A stretch of DNA of 64,000 nucleotides, from contig NZ_KV440950.1 in assembly GCF_001636405.1 (NCBI RefSeq), positions 2,875,712 through 2,939,711 of the forward strand, in the 5' to 3' direction. Both the position numbers and the translations under genes were made by a program. Shown here piece after piece: positions 47,292 through 55,574 of the stretch. The stretch is from Peribacillus frigoritolerans (GTDB lineage Bacteria > Bacillota > Bacilli > Bacillales > DSM-1321). Within the stretch, counting starts at the first letter, position 1. Each line of letters begins with the position of its first letter. The notes under the pieces are model-generated. The model ran no database searches. It saw only the letters and a list, made by a program, of their open reading frames with translations, and was not told the origin of the DNA.

Positions 47292-47295
47292 TACG

Positions 47296-47320
47296 AAAAG
47301 ACAGCAAATGCTGTCTTTTT
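47296..47320 (+). terminator. Terminator of the 46881 gene
   Basis: AAAAGACAGC / GCTGTC around AAAT, followed by five T, five bases after the stop. Confidence 0.85.
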
Positions 47321-47726
47321 GTATTATTAAAAGCATATTCAGCTTTCGGGAAATAAATGATTTTTTATAAAAAGAGGGAATTTTTTTGGGGAAATAAGTT
47401 AAAAATTAACATTTATATGGAATATAGCAATAATATCATGAAATATGATAACGTTTTTAACAATTTAAAGTTTATATGGTAATTTTAAGAAATATTATAT
47501 ATAATAAAAAATGTGAATATTGAATATATTATTTAAATTACTAGTTTAAAATAACAATAAAAATGGTCGCTTCCCTAACATTATCGAAATATTGGGAAAT
47601 AATATTGGAAGAAAGGATTATACATAAGATATGATTCGAGTTAAGAGAATGTTATAGTACGCTTTAATAATTCTGATTATTATAAATTTTCAGTTTCGAA
47701 GATTGAATATGGGCGGGGTGCTAATT
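47321..47726. other. AT-rich control region before glnQ
   Basis: Four hundred bases, extremely AT-rich, without a gene. It should contain the promoter of the glutamine transporter; several TATAAT-like hexamers are present but none is clearly positioned with a -35. A partial CodY-like AAATTTTCAGTTTCG lies near 47686. Confidence 0.4.
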
Positions 47727-48455
47727 ATGATAGTTTTTGACCGGGTGAATAAGTATTATGGCGATTTCCATGTATTGAAAGAAATTAATCTAACAATCAA
47801 GAAAGGGGAAGTGGTAGTGGTCATCGGACCTTCCGGATCAGGAAAAAGTACACTGCTCCGATGCATTAATCGTCTAGAGACCATTTCGCAAGGATCCCTT
47901 TCAATAAATGGTTTAAATGTAGCGGATAAAAAGACGGACATAAACAAACTCCGTCGGAATATCGGTATGGTTTTCCAGCATTTTCACTTGTATCCCCATA
48001 AAACCGTGCTCGAGAATATCATGCTTGCTCCCAGGAAGGTCTTGGGACAATCCGAAGATGAAGCAAAAAAGATTGCACTGAAGTATTTGGACAAAGTGGG
48101 GATTGGAGATAAAGCAAATTCATTTCCTTCCCAGCTTTCAGGTGGACAGCAGCAACGGGTAGCGATTGCCAGAGGTTTGGCAATGGGACCGGAAATCATG
48201 CTTTTTGATGAACCTACCTCAGCCTTGGATCCGGAAATGATTGGCGAGGTACTGGATGTTATGAAAGCACTTGCCCATGAAGGAATGACGATGGTGGTTG
48301 TTACGCACGAAATGGGATTTGCCCGTGAAGTGGCGGATCGAATCGTATTCATGGACGAAGGCAGGGTTTTAGAAGAGGCAACTCCGGCTGAGTTTTACGC
48401 CAATCCTCGTGAAGAGAGGGCTCGTTTATTCCTTAGCCGTATATTAAATCATTAA
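47727..48455 (+). CDS. glnQ: Glutamine/polar amino-acid ABC ATPase, GlnQ-like
   Basis: 242 residues from the ATG at 47727, after GGGGTG. Walker [11 protein letters not shown]-loop [11 protein letters not shown], signature [15 protein letters not shown], Walker [13 protein letters not shown] and H-loop VVTHEMG. It energises the importer built with the three following genes, in the B. subtilis order glnQHMP. Confidence 0.9.
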   Translation: MIVFDRVNKYYGDFHVLKEINLTIKKGEVVVVIGPSGSGKSTLLRCINRLETISQGSLSINGLNVADKKTDINKLRRNIGMVFQHFHLYPHKTVLENIMLAPRKVLGQSEDEAKKIALKYLDKVGIGDKANSFPSQLSGGQQQRVAIARGLAMGPEIMLFDEPTSALDPEMIGEVLDVMKALAHEGMTMVVVTHEMGFAREVADRIVFMDEGRVLEEATPAEFYANPREERARLFLSRILNH

Positions 48456-48477
48456 ATAAAAAACAGGGGTGAATTAC

Positions 48478-49305
48478 ATGTTGAAGAAAAAGAAATGGTT
48501 AAAATTATCTTTGCTATCATTACTGGCCGTCATTTTATTAGCTGGTTGCGGCGGGGGGAATGATACCGACAAAGCTGAAAAGGGTGGAGGTAAAGGCAAA
48601 GAAGAAGATGTTCTAGCACAAGTGAAGGAAAAGGATAAGATCGTTTTTGGGGTGAAAAATGATACAAGGCTATTCGGTTTGAAGAATCCTAGTACTGGAG
48701 AGGTAGAAGGCTTTGATATTGATATTGCCAAAGCTCTTGCAGCAGAAATCCTTGGTGATGAGAATAAAGTTGAATTTAAAGAAGTGACTTCTAAAACTAG
48801 GATGGCCTTATTGAATAATGGTGATATCGACGCAATTGTAGCAACTATGACAATCACTGAAGATCGTAAAAAAGAAGTTGACTTCACTGATGTTTACTTC
48901 GACGCGGGACAATCTTTGTTAGTCAAAAAGGGCAGCGATATCAAGGGTATTGATAGTTTGAAAGGGAAAAAGGTATTGGCTGTCAAGGGCTCTACTTCTT
49001 CCATAAATATCCGTGAAAAAGCTCCTGAAGCACAAGTGCTGGAATTTGAAAACTATTCTGAAGCGTTCGCTGCACTTAAATCCGGACAAGGGGATGCATT
49101 GACAACGGATGATTCCATCCTTTATGGAATGGCGGATGAAGATCCAAGCTATGAGCTTGTTGGCGGTACATTTACCGAAGAGCCATATGGAATTGCCGTA
49201 AAAAAAGGGAATACTGAATTTGTGGAAGAGCTGAATAAAGCCCTTAAGTCACTTAAAGATTCAGGCAAGTACGACGAAATCCATGATAAATGGATTAAAC
49301 ACTAA
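48478..49305 (+). CDS. glnH: Glutamine/polar amino-acid-binding lipoprotein, GlnH-like
   Basis: 275 residues from the ATG at 48478 after GGGGTG. A lipobox (LLAGCGGG, Cys ~25) is followed by a charged tether. The SBP_bac_3 body has GFDIDIAKALAAEILG, DAIVATMTITEDRKKEVDFT and LKSGQGDALTTDDSI. It binds a polar amino acid outside the cell. A hairpin follows before the permease genes. Confidence 0.9.
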   Translation: MLKKKKWLKLSLLSLLAVILLAGCGGGNDTDKAEKGGGKGKEEDVLAQVKEKDKIVFGVKNDTRLFGLKNPSTGEVEGFDIDIAKALAAEILGDENKVEFKEVTSKTRMALLNNGDIDAIVATMTITEDRKKEVDFTDVYFDAGQSLLVKKGSDIKGIDSLKGKKVLAVKGSTSSINIREKAPEAQVLEFENYSEAFAALKSGQGDALTTDDSILYGMADEDPSYELVGGTFTEEPYGIAVKKGNTEFVEELNKALKSLKDSGKYDEIHDKWIKH

Positions 49306-49363
49306 ACATTTTAGCAAATGTATATGGGCAGCTGACCTTGAATAACATTTGAACATTTGTCTG

Positions 49364-49391
49364 TAAGGATGAGCGTTTTGCTCATCCTTAC
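49364..49391 (+). terminator. Intra-operon attenuator/stabiliser hairpin after glnH
   Basis: TAAGGATGAGC / GCTCATCCTTA around GTTTT, perfect 11-bp arms, no strong T run. Placed 58 bases after glnH and just before the glnM ribosome site. Confidence 0.7.
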
Positions 49392-49412
49392 TAGTTAAAG
49401 GAGTTGTATGCC

Positions 49413-50051
49413 GTGCTTGATTTCTCCATTTTAACAGAGAATCTGGATATGTATTTATTAGGCTTTAAAAATACGATCATGTCGAGTTTGGTCGCGTTGA
49501 TATCGAGTTTGATTCTTGGTGTGCTAATTGCCATCATGCGGATTGCGCCAATAAAGCCACTAAACTGGCTGGGTACCGCCTATGTCGAGTTCATTCGGAA
49601 CATACCGTTATTGATCATTACCTTTTTCTTCTTTCTTGGTCTTAAACTAAGCGGGCTATATGCAGGTACATTAGCCTTGACCATTTACACTTCATCTTTC
49701 ATAGCTGAGGCAATTCGGGCAGGCATACTCTCCGTGCCTAAGGGTCAAATGGAAGCTGCCCGTTCATCAGGCCTGACATATGGGCAGGCCATGAGGCTCG
49801 TCATACTGCCGCAGGCCGTTAAAATCGTCATTCCTCCTTTAGGGAACCAATTTATCAATTTAGTAAAGAATTCTTCCATTTTGGCCGTCGTTGCAGGACT
49901 CGATCTTATGTACCACGGAGATTTGATTTCTTCAAGGACATTTGTCGTGTTTGATGTGTACATTTTCGTTGCAGCGTTTTACTTAATTCTTACCATTCCT
50001 TTAAGCTTTGGCGTTGGTTATTTGGAAAAACGTCTGGCTAAGAGTAATTGA
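49413..50051 (+). CDS. glnM: Amino-acid ABC permease, GlnM-like
   Basis: 212 residues from the GTG at 49413, nine bases after AAAGGAG. Five helices; the EAA-type loop is MEAARSSGLTYGQAMRLVIL. HisM/GlnP family. It and GlnP form the heterodimeric channel. Confidence 0.88.
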   Translation: MLDFSILTENLDMYLLGFKNTIMSSLVALISSLILGVLIAIMRIAPIKPLNWLGTAYVEFIRNIPLLIITFFFFLGLKLSGLYAGTLALTIYTSSFIAEAIRAGILSVPKGQMEAARSSGLTYGQAMRLVILPQAVKIVIPPLGNQFINLVKNSSILAVVAGLDLMYHGDLISSRTFVVFDVYIFVAAFYLILTIPLSFGVGYLEKRLAKSN

Positions 50052-50065
50052 GGGAGGTATAAGAT

Positions 50066-50716
50066 ATGGATTTTGCAGGTGCCTATACACCAGATAATCT
50101 TAAGTTTTTATTAGAAGGATTTTGGGTAACGCTCCAGGTAGCTTTTATATCCATTATTCTAAGTTTCATTATTGGCGGGCTTGTAGGTATAATCCGATAT
50201 GCAAAAGTGCCGGTGTTATCACAAATACTAGCTTTGATTGTAGAAACGGTACGTAATTTACCTCTGTTATTAATCATATTTTTTACGTATTTTGCTTTGC
50301 CGGAGATACGGATTAAACTGGAAATCATTCCAGCAGCAATAGTTGCCTTGACGATTTTTGAGTCAGCCATGCTTTCTGAAGTCATTCGAAGTGGACTGAA
50401 ATCCATTGATAAAGGGCAAATGGAAGCTGCCCGTTCATCAGGTTTGAGCTATACACAGGCATTGATACATATTATTCTGCCCCAAGCGCTGCGCCGCATG
50501 GTTCCTCCCATTGTCAGCCAATTCATTTCTTTATTAAAGGATACCTCTTTAGCGGTTGTCATCTCTTTGCCGGAGCTGACACATCATGGTCAAATCATAT
50601 ATGGACAAAGTCAAAAGTATTTAATACCGATTTTGATCCTGGTAGCTCTCATGTATTTCATAGTTAACTATAGCCTTTCTTTGGTAGCCCAGAGACTTGA
50701 ATTGAAACGCACCTAA
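50066..50716 (+). CDS. glnP: Amino-acid ABC permease, GlnP-like
   Basis: 216 residues, ATG after GGGAGG, 14 bases from glnM. It carries the same loop motif as its partner (MEAARSSGLSYTQALIHIIL). Completes the glnQHMP-type importer. Confidence 0.9.
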   Translation: MDFAGAYTPDNLKFLLEGFWVTLQVAFISIILSFIIGGLVGIIRYAKVPVLSQILALIVETVRNLPLLLIIFFTYFALPEIRIKLEIIPAAIVALTIFESAMLSEVIRSGLKSIDKGQMEAARSSGLSYTQALIHIILPQALRRMVPPIVSQFISLLKDTSLAVVISLPELTHHGQIIYGQSQKYLIPILILVALMYFIVNYSLSLVAQRLELKRT

Positions 50717-50718
50717 AA

Positions 50719-50744
50719 AAACGGCTCAGAAATGAGTCGTTTTC
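50719..50744 (+). terminator. Terminator of the glnQHMP operon
   Basis: AACGGCTCA / TGAGTCGTT (one G-U pair) around GAAA, flanked by A and T runs. Confidence 0.8.
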
Positions 50745-50818
50745 TATTTGTCTAGGAGATTCGGAAGTGTCTCACCCTCAGCCTTGTTTTAAAACTTGTT
50801 TATACTCCATGATCCATA

Positions 50819-51490
50819 CAGTCGGCGAAAAGGGAGCGGATTTCTGGAATCGACTGGAATGTCATTTTAAGAAGAAACCGTAGGCTGAACTCATTCGAAC
50901 CGAGTTTAAGACTAGGTTATGCTTCATGATTTTGTAACTGAAATCCTTAATGGATGGAAGAAACTTGCGACACTCCAGCCGAATAACTGGCTAGCCGAGA
51001 CCCCACAGGCGCTTGTGCCGAGGAGGCCTGGCAGACAGTCGGCGGAAAGGGAGCGGATTTCTGGAATCGACTGGAATGTTATTTTAAGAAGAAACCGTAG
51101 GCTGAACTCATTCGAACCGAGTTTAAGACTAGGTTATCCTTCATGATTTTATAACTGTAATCCTTAATGGATGGAAGAAATTTGCGATACTCCAGCCGAA
51201 TAACTGGCTAGCCGAGACCCCACAGGCGCTTGTGCCGAGGAGACCTGGCAGACAGTCGGCGGAAAGGGAGCGGATTTCTGGAATCGACTGGAATGTTATT
51301 TTAAGAAGAAACCGTAGGCTGAACTCATTCGAACCGAGTTTAGACTAGGTTATGCTTCATGATTTTATAACTGAAATCCTTAATGGATGGAAGAAACTTG
51401 CGACACTCCAGCCGAATAACTGGCTAGCCGAGACCCCACAGGCGCTTGTGCCGAGGAGGCTTGGCAGACAGTCGGCGGAAAGGGAGCGGA
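50819..51490 (+). repeat. 217-bp tandem repeat, three copies plus a partial
   Basis: The marker CAGTCGGCGGAAAGGGAGCG occurs at 50819 (one difference), 51036, 51253 and 51469, giving periods of 217, 217 and 216 bp (one base lost in TTTAGACTAGG). Between markers the copies differ at only a few positions. Each unit holds GAGACCCCACAGGCGCTTGT and GCCGAGGAGG, the core of the dispersed GC-rich repeat, and AAGACTAGGTTATGCTTCAT, the second dispersed motif. No ORF is conserved across copies. The flank from 50760 is partly related. Confidence 0.92.
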
Positions 51491-51590
51491 TTTTTTAATC
51501 AAATGGATAATAGTGATGAATGAGTACACAAAAAATGAATCTTTTGCTTTTAATAACCGTATATATAAAGGAAGAAAGAAGGTGGAAAAT

Positions 51591-51872
51591 ATGTCGGAAA
51601 TTAAAAGAAGCAATAGCAAAGCGATTGTATCATTGATCATGGGGATATTATCCCTGTTTATTCCAATCATCGGCATCATATTAGGTATTTTAGGGTTAAT
51701 ATTTGCATCGAAGAGTAAACAAGAAATGAATCTTACTGGTGAATCTGGAAATGGTTTAGTGACAGCTGGAAAAGTGTGCAGCATTATTGGAATAATCTTG
51801 AATGTTCTCATGATTTTGATTTTCATGGTGTTTTTTTATTTCGTAGTCAACACGGACATATCAACCTATTGA
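51591..51872 (+). CDS. Small DUF4190-type membrane protein
   Basis: 93 residues from the ATG at 51591 with AAGGTGG upstream; a longer in-frame reading has no site. Two hydrophobic helices, KAIVSLIMGILSLFIPIIGI and the C-terminal IIGIILNVLMILIFMVFFY, enclose a Gly/Ser loop with FASKSKQEM. This is the pattern of DUF4190 proteins, whose function is unknown. It directly follows the tandem array. Confidence 0.75.
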   Translation: MSEIKRSNSKAIVSLIMGILSLFIPIIGIILGILGLIFASKSKQEMNLTGESGNGLVTAGKVCSIIGIILNVLMILIFMVFFYFVVNTDISTY

Positions 51873-51982
51873 ATGTAAGTATTAACTTGACAAACAAAGA
51901 AAAATAATTTAAACCTATATAAAATGGAAATTCATGTTATAATTATTATAATTATCTAAATATTGTATGAAGGGATGATATT

Positions 51983-52303
51983 TTGAGCATTCAAATCTTT
52001 GAGTACCCAGCCGTATTCTATTATGAAAAGCACCCGTTGATTATCGACTCTTTTTCCGTCCAAGTTTGTTTCCCGGATTTTAGGCGAGAAGGAATTATTT
52101 CTTCCGTTAGCGGTAGGAATCGGTTAGATGCCTTAGCTTGTGCTCAAGAACTGTTGGAATCCATGGTCGAACATTTTATACACGATAAAAAAACAATCCC
52201 GGATGCAAGCGAAATGGAAAAGGTGAATCTGGATCGGGGAATTAATATATGCGAGGCTGCACCCTTCAGAATTGAAATAGAAAATATCACTTATGAAAAA
52301 TAA
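51983..52303 (+). CDS. HicB-like protein without an adjacent HicA
   Basis: 106 residues from a TTG after GAAGGGATG. The start YPAVFYYEKHPLIIDSFSVQ, PDF and DALACAQELLESMVEHF, then KKTIPDASEMEK resemble the RNase-H-like partial fold of HicB antitoxins (YPAxF, FPD, AL..A...L, IPxPS). No DNA-binding tail and no HicA toxin gene lie nearby. It may be a solitary regulator or a degenerate module. Confidence 0.6.
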   Translation: MSIQIFEYPAVFYYEKHPLIIDSFSVQVCFPDFRREGIISSVSGRNRLDALACAQELLESMVEHFIHDKKTIPDASEMEKVNLDRGINICEAAPFRIEIENITYEK

Positions 52304-52304
52304 A

Positions 52305-52336
52305 AAAACCTTGCCGGTTAAAGGACAAGGTTTTTA
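52305..52336 (+). terminator. Terminator of the HicB-like gene
   Basis: AACCTTG / CAAGGTT around CCGGTTAAAGGA, followed by TTTTTA; starts at the stop codon. Confidence 0.8.
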
Positions 52337-52453
52337 TTTTGGATTACTTGAATTTGTAACCTGGAATGTCAGACCAGTACATACTATATTATTTTATTAT
52401 TTTTTTAGTAAGCTGAAGTCGATGGGGATAATATTGGCACTCATAAAATATAA

Positions 52454-52492
52454 AAAACCATCATTACCTGTAAAAGGAATGATGGTTTTTAG
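52454..52492. terminator. Second terminator-like hairpin
   Basis: AAAACCATCATT / AATGATGGTTTT around CCTGTAAAAGG. The remaining bases of 52337-52626 have no supported gene; the upstream region of the next gene is AT-rich. Confidence 0.7.
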
Positions 52493-52626
52493 TTTCGCTG
52501 AAAAATTCCCCATTTAATTATTTTTTATTTTTGGGGAAAGGATATTGCGTTCTTTATAACGAATATGTATAGTATAGGTAACATAGGTAAAAAGTATCAA
52601 TAGTTATATATTTTGGAGGTGTATGT

Positions 52627-53049
52627 GTGAAATATTATATAGCATCAGACGAAAAAAATTTGAAGCAAGTAAAATCATTGATCAAGAAATTGACTTCAAA
52701 AGGATTTACTTGTGTGAATGACATGAATTTAATTACGAATGATGAGAAAAACCAAATAACGGACGACATTGGAGAATATGAAAAAAAGGGGATAGAGGAA
52801 GCCGATTTCATGCTGATCTTCCTAACGGCAGGAAAAGGTAATCTATATGAGCTTGGCTATGCTTTATCTTTAAATAAGAAAATAATCGTGTATTCTCCTG
52901 AGAAAGAAAATTATCATATTAATAAAAAATCAATATTTCATAATCTGCCCGAGGTAACAATCTGCAGCGGGACCTTTTATAAGCTGGTTAAATTGATACA
53001 TACGCTTTCTCCGGAAGGATCTGAAAAAGATTCACTGCCTCTTCAATAA
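52627..53049 (+). CDS. Nucleoside 2-deoxyribosyltransferase-like protein
   Basis: 140 residues from a GTG after GGAGGTG. It has a Rossmann-like start (MKYYIASDEKNLKQVKSLIK), a conserved Asp region (IEEADFMLIFLTAGKGNLYE) and LGYALSLNKKIIVYS, the pattern of the NDT family (Asp then Gly-x-x-x-Glu-Leu-Gly-Tyr-Ala). Typical NDTs transfer deoxyribose between bases; this one may instead hydrolyse or only bind a nucleotide. Family level only. Confidence 0.7.
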   Translation: MKYYIASDEKNLKQVKSLIKKLTSKGFTCVNDMNLITNDEKNQITDDIGEYEKKGIEEADFMLIFLTAGKGNLYELGYALSLNKKIIVYSPEKENYHINKKSIFHNLPEVTICSGTFYKLVKLIHTLSPEGSEKDSLPLQ

Positions 53050-53153
53050 ATGTCAAATTTTAAGTAGACCCTCTAATAAAATTTCTTTTGAACGAATTGT
53101 TTAAAGTATTAAAAAATGAGGGTAAAGACCATTAAAAAAGGGAGAGGACTGTT

Positions 53154-53282
53154 TTGGCCATTATTGATATCGACCAATTATTGTTAGCCACTGAAGCGAT
53201 AGCAGAAGAGTCAGTTCCATTCCATCTTGATACATTTGACATCGATCAACTTCTAGATAATACGGATAATTGGAATTGGTAA
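53154..53282 (+). CDS. Short acidic 42-residue protein
   Basis: TTG with AAAGGGAGAGG upstream. The peptide is strongly acidic, with a repeated IDIDQLL / FDIDQLLD unit at both ends and a DNWNW C-terminus. No signal peptide or membrane helix. A hairpin with a T run follows after three bases. The site, repeat symmetry and own terminator argue for a real gene, though I recognise no family. Confidence 0.6.
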   Translation: MAIIDIDQLLLATEAIAEESVPFHLDTFDIDQLLDNTDNWNW

Positions 53283-53284
53283 AG

Positions 53285-53317
53285 AAAAGCATGCCCATAG
53301 AGGATATGCTTTTTTTA
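53285..53317 (+). terminator. Terminator of the 42-residue ORF
   Basis: AAAGCAT / ATGCTTT around CCCATAGAGGAT-like loop, followed by TTTTTTTA. Confidence 0.65.
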
Positions 53318-53363
53318 GGCTGTTTTCACATACTTTGTTGCTATTTACCAGGTAGTGAGTTGT

Positions 53364-53490
53364 GGTTGATTTCCCCTCCAGATGCTCGCTTTCCGCGGGG
53401 CGGGCGGTGAGCCTCCTCGGCGTAAACGCCTGTGGGGTCTCACCTGCCCCGCTGCTCCCGCAGGAGTCTCGCACTTCCGCTCCAATCACC
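53364..53490 (-). repeat. Full GC-rich interspersed repeat, inverted
   Basis: Best-preserved copy. It has GGTTGATTTCC and GCTCGCTTTCCGCGGGGCGG at one end, GAGCCTCCTCGGCG / CGCCTGTGGGGTCTCACC in the centre (a stem), and CCCGCAGGAGTCTCGCACTT then CGCTCCAATCACC at the other. Long stems suggest folded RNA. No coding capacity. Confidence 0.85.
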
Positions 53491-53622
53491 TTAAATAGTT
53501 TCGTTTTAAAAACAACATTTTTTACGAAAAGAGCCTTTTTTAAAGAGAAAATAGCCTGATTACCTGTATGAAAATAATACAAGAAACCAGGCAGGTGGAG
53601 ATATTTTAACGATTGGATAAAG

Positions 53623-53724
53623 TTAAAACCTGCGTCCTTTTACGAATCCTAAAATCACAAACATCGAAATGGTGCCGATAACAAAAATTGCTTTAATCGA
53701 ATTCACTAGAATTTCATCGTACAT
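53623..53724 (-). CDS. Short 33-residue single-helix membrane protein
   Basis: On the minus strand ATG follows AAGGAGGTAATACAA, an excellent ribosome site. The peptide begins MYDEILVNSIKAIFVIGTIS, continues through one hydrophobic helix (~8-25) and ends basic (VKGRRF), which would place the C-terminus in the cytosol. It matches the form of small Bacillus membrane peptides; function unknown. Confidence 0.65.
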   Translation of the reverse strand: MYDEILVNSIKAIFVIGTISMFVILGFVKGRRF

Positions 53725-53864
53725 TTGTATTACCTCCTTGTATGTAATGACAGTGCGATTATGATTAGCTGTTGATGTATAAATTATAACATAAAGTCAA
53801 TATCTGATGGTGGAAAATTAAAGACGATATGGGTAATAATGTATAGGTTGTACAGTTAAAATAT

Positions 53865-53895
53865 AAAAAAGATATCCTCTAATCAGTGGATATCA
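53865..53895 (-). terminator. Terminator of the L,D-transpeptidase gene
   Basis: On the minus strand GATATCC / GGATATC around ACTGATTAGA, followed by TTTTTT. Confidence 0.8.
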
Positions 53896-53904
53896 TTGAG
53901 AAAA

Positions 53905-54648
53905 TTATTTAAGACCTAGTGCTTTTTTTGTTTTTGGTCCGACGATTCCATCAGAAGTAAGTTTTTTGGACTTTTGGAATTTCTTTACGGCTGTTTCGGT
54001 GTTTTTTCCAAATGCCCCATCTACTCCTTTAGTGCTGTATCCAAGTTTAGTTAATCTTTTTTGAAGTTCGATAACCTGGGGGCCACTGCTTCCTTTCTTT
54101 AGGGTAGCGTTTGTATTTACCGGCAGGCTCACAGATCCGCTCACTTTGAATCCATTTGTGGCAGCTATGTTGGCAAATGATTTATTCGAACTGGCAATCA
54201 AGACTACAGTGTTCATTCTCACCTTATCGTAAAGCCATTGTACATCATTGTTATACATACGGATACAACCGGCACTTATATATTTCCCGATTGTTGAAGA
54301 ATCATTATTGCCGTGTATTGCGTAAGTATTTCCTGGTGTATTCCTTGCATTGATCCCCAGCCATCTTTTACCTAGAGGGTTTTTTGGGTCTCCGCCTCTA
54401 ATGTTGCCTTTATAATAGGGACGATTCACAATCTTTGTCACTACTTTAAACTTTCCTTCAGGAGTGTAGGATGCTTTCTTACCTGTCGCCACGATGAATA
54501 CCCTCACCAATTTATCATTTTCGTAATAGGCAAGCTGATTATTGGCTTTATTGATGATAATCAGTTGTCTTGCTGCCGCACCTGAAGTATTACTGAACCC
54601 CAAAAAACTAAAGGCGAAAATCAATACAAATACAATTAATTTTTTCAT
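53905..54648 (-). CDS. Secreted L,D-transpeptidase with peptidoglycan-binding domain
   Basis: 247 residues. Signal peptide at 1-27. The YkuD catalytic domain follows (residues ~28-160) with the motif YAIHGNNDS... then SAGCIRMYNNDV holding His and the nucleophilic Cys. A PG_binding_1 domain ends the protein (GPQVIELQKRLTKLGYST, SDGIVGPKTKKALG). It cross-links or modifies peptidoglycan outside the membrane. No LysM. Ribosome site GGGGAA is moderate. Confidence 0.9.
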   Translation of the reverse strand: MKKLIVFVLIFAFSFLGFSNTSGAAARQLIIINKANNQLAYYENDKLVRVFIVATGKKASYTPEGKFKVVTKIVNRPYYKGNIRGGDPKNPLGKRWLGINARNTPGNTYAIHGNNDSSTIGKYISAGCIRMYNNDVQWLYDKVRMNTVVLIASSNKSFANIAATNGFKVSGSVSLPVNTNATLKKGSSGPQVIELQKRLTKLGYSTKGVDGAFGKNTETAVKKFQKSKKLTSDGIVGPKTKKALGLK

Positions 54649-54873
54649 GTTTTTCCCCGTCCCTCATTTAAGCAACCTACATTTACACATATACTATCCT
54701 ATGCATGAAGTGAGGCTAAAGTGACAATTTTTTAAAAAAAGGGTAGACTAATTAACTATGGGAAAAGTCAAACTTAGATCCAATTTCATTTTTATGCATA
54801 TCAAAAGAATGATGGGCACTATTTTTGGCCATATTACATACATTATTGAAGGGAAAGCGGAGGTGGAAAAGAA

Positions 54874-55326
54874 TTGTCACGCCTAAAGGTGGAGGACTAT
54901 CTAGAACAAGGCATCCATGGTCCAAAAGAAATCAAGGCTGGTGAACGAAGGGAATTTCTGGGCACATTACGGGAACGCGTAGTCATCGTCTTAAAAAGAA
55001 GCCAAGTCTTTGAAACGAATGTATACCCGGAGATAGAGCAAATGATGAAGCAGTATCCCCGTTCAAATTTGTTTTTAAATGGTCAGATGGACTATCAATA
55101 TCTAGGAAAATATATTAAATTGGCAATGAGTCATGATATTCCTTACAAAATCGTCCTAAACAAAGATCATAACTCCGATTTGGGTCTGGTGTTAGCGGAA
55201 AGTAACGCCATAAACAAAGAAGAAATTTATATACAGAAGCAAATTCATACCCAGCAAGTCATCAAAAAGAAAAGCTTCACAGCCTTTTTTAAACGCTGTG
55301 TTAAAAAATTATTAAAAAAACGTTGA
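54874..55326 (+). CDS. yueI: YueI family protein (DUF1694)
   Basis: 150 residues from a TTG after GGAGGTGG. The family pattern is clear: EDYLEQGIHGPKEIKAGERR, REFLGTLRERVVIVLKRSQV, and YLGKYIKLAMSHDIPYKIVL. Basic C-terminus (KRCVKKLLKKR). Function unknown; in B. subtilis yueI lies near yueF, as here (YueF-like gene at 55575). Confidence 0.83.
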   Translation: MSRLKVEDYLEQGIHGPKEIKAGERREFLGTLRERVVIVLKRSQVFETNVYPEIEQMMKQYPRSNLFLNGQMDYQYLGKYIKLAMSHDIPYKIVLNKDHNSDLGLVLAESNAINKEEIYIQKQIHTQQVIKKKSFTAFFKRCVKKLLKKR

Positions 55327-55345
55327 TGCAACTATCAACGTTTTT
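55321..55345 (+). terminator. Terminator of yueI
   Basis: CGTTGAT / ATCAACG around GCAACT, with T run; overlaps the stop codon. A run of nine G follows at 55362, and the rest of 55346-55574 holds diverged fragments of the dispersed repeats (TTTGTCTACA; AAGACTAGGTTTTCC). Confidence 0.82.
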
Positions 55346-55574
55346 AGTTTGTCTACAAAAAGGGGGGGGGAATGGACTATTCCGAACCATGATAGTAAGA
55401 CTAGGTTTTCCATAATGGTTTTTTATGGTTTGATGAAATAAACTGGAACTTTTTTGAAAGAAAAAACTATAGGCAAATTCTCTTTCCTAAGAGTTGGTAC
55501 AGTCTAAAAACGAGTGCTTTTTGTTTTTATTTTTAATCGTTCTTTTAATTAAGTGTGTAGACAACTTTTCCTGT

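Noticed and set aside
50919..51146. Open frame inside the tandem array
   Set aside because: The frame is not kept in the other copies of the 217-bp unit.
55362..55370. Run of nine G
   Set aside because: It is intergenic with no ORF or promoter to phase; an unstable tract without visible role.
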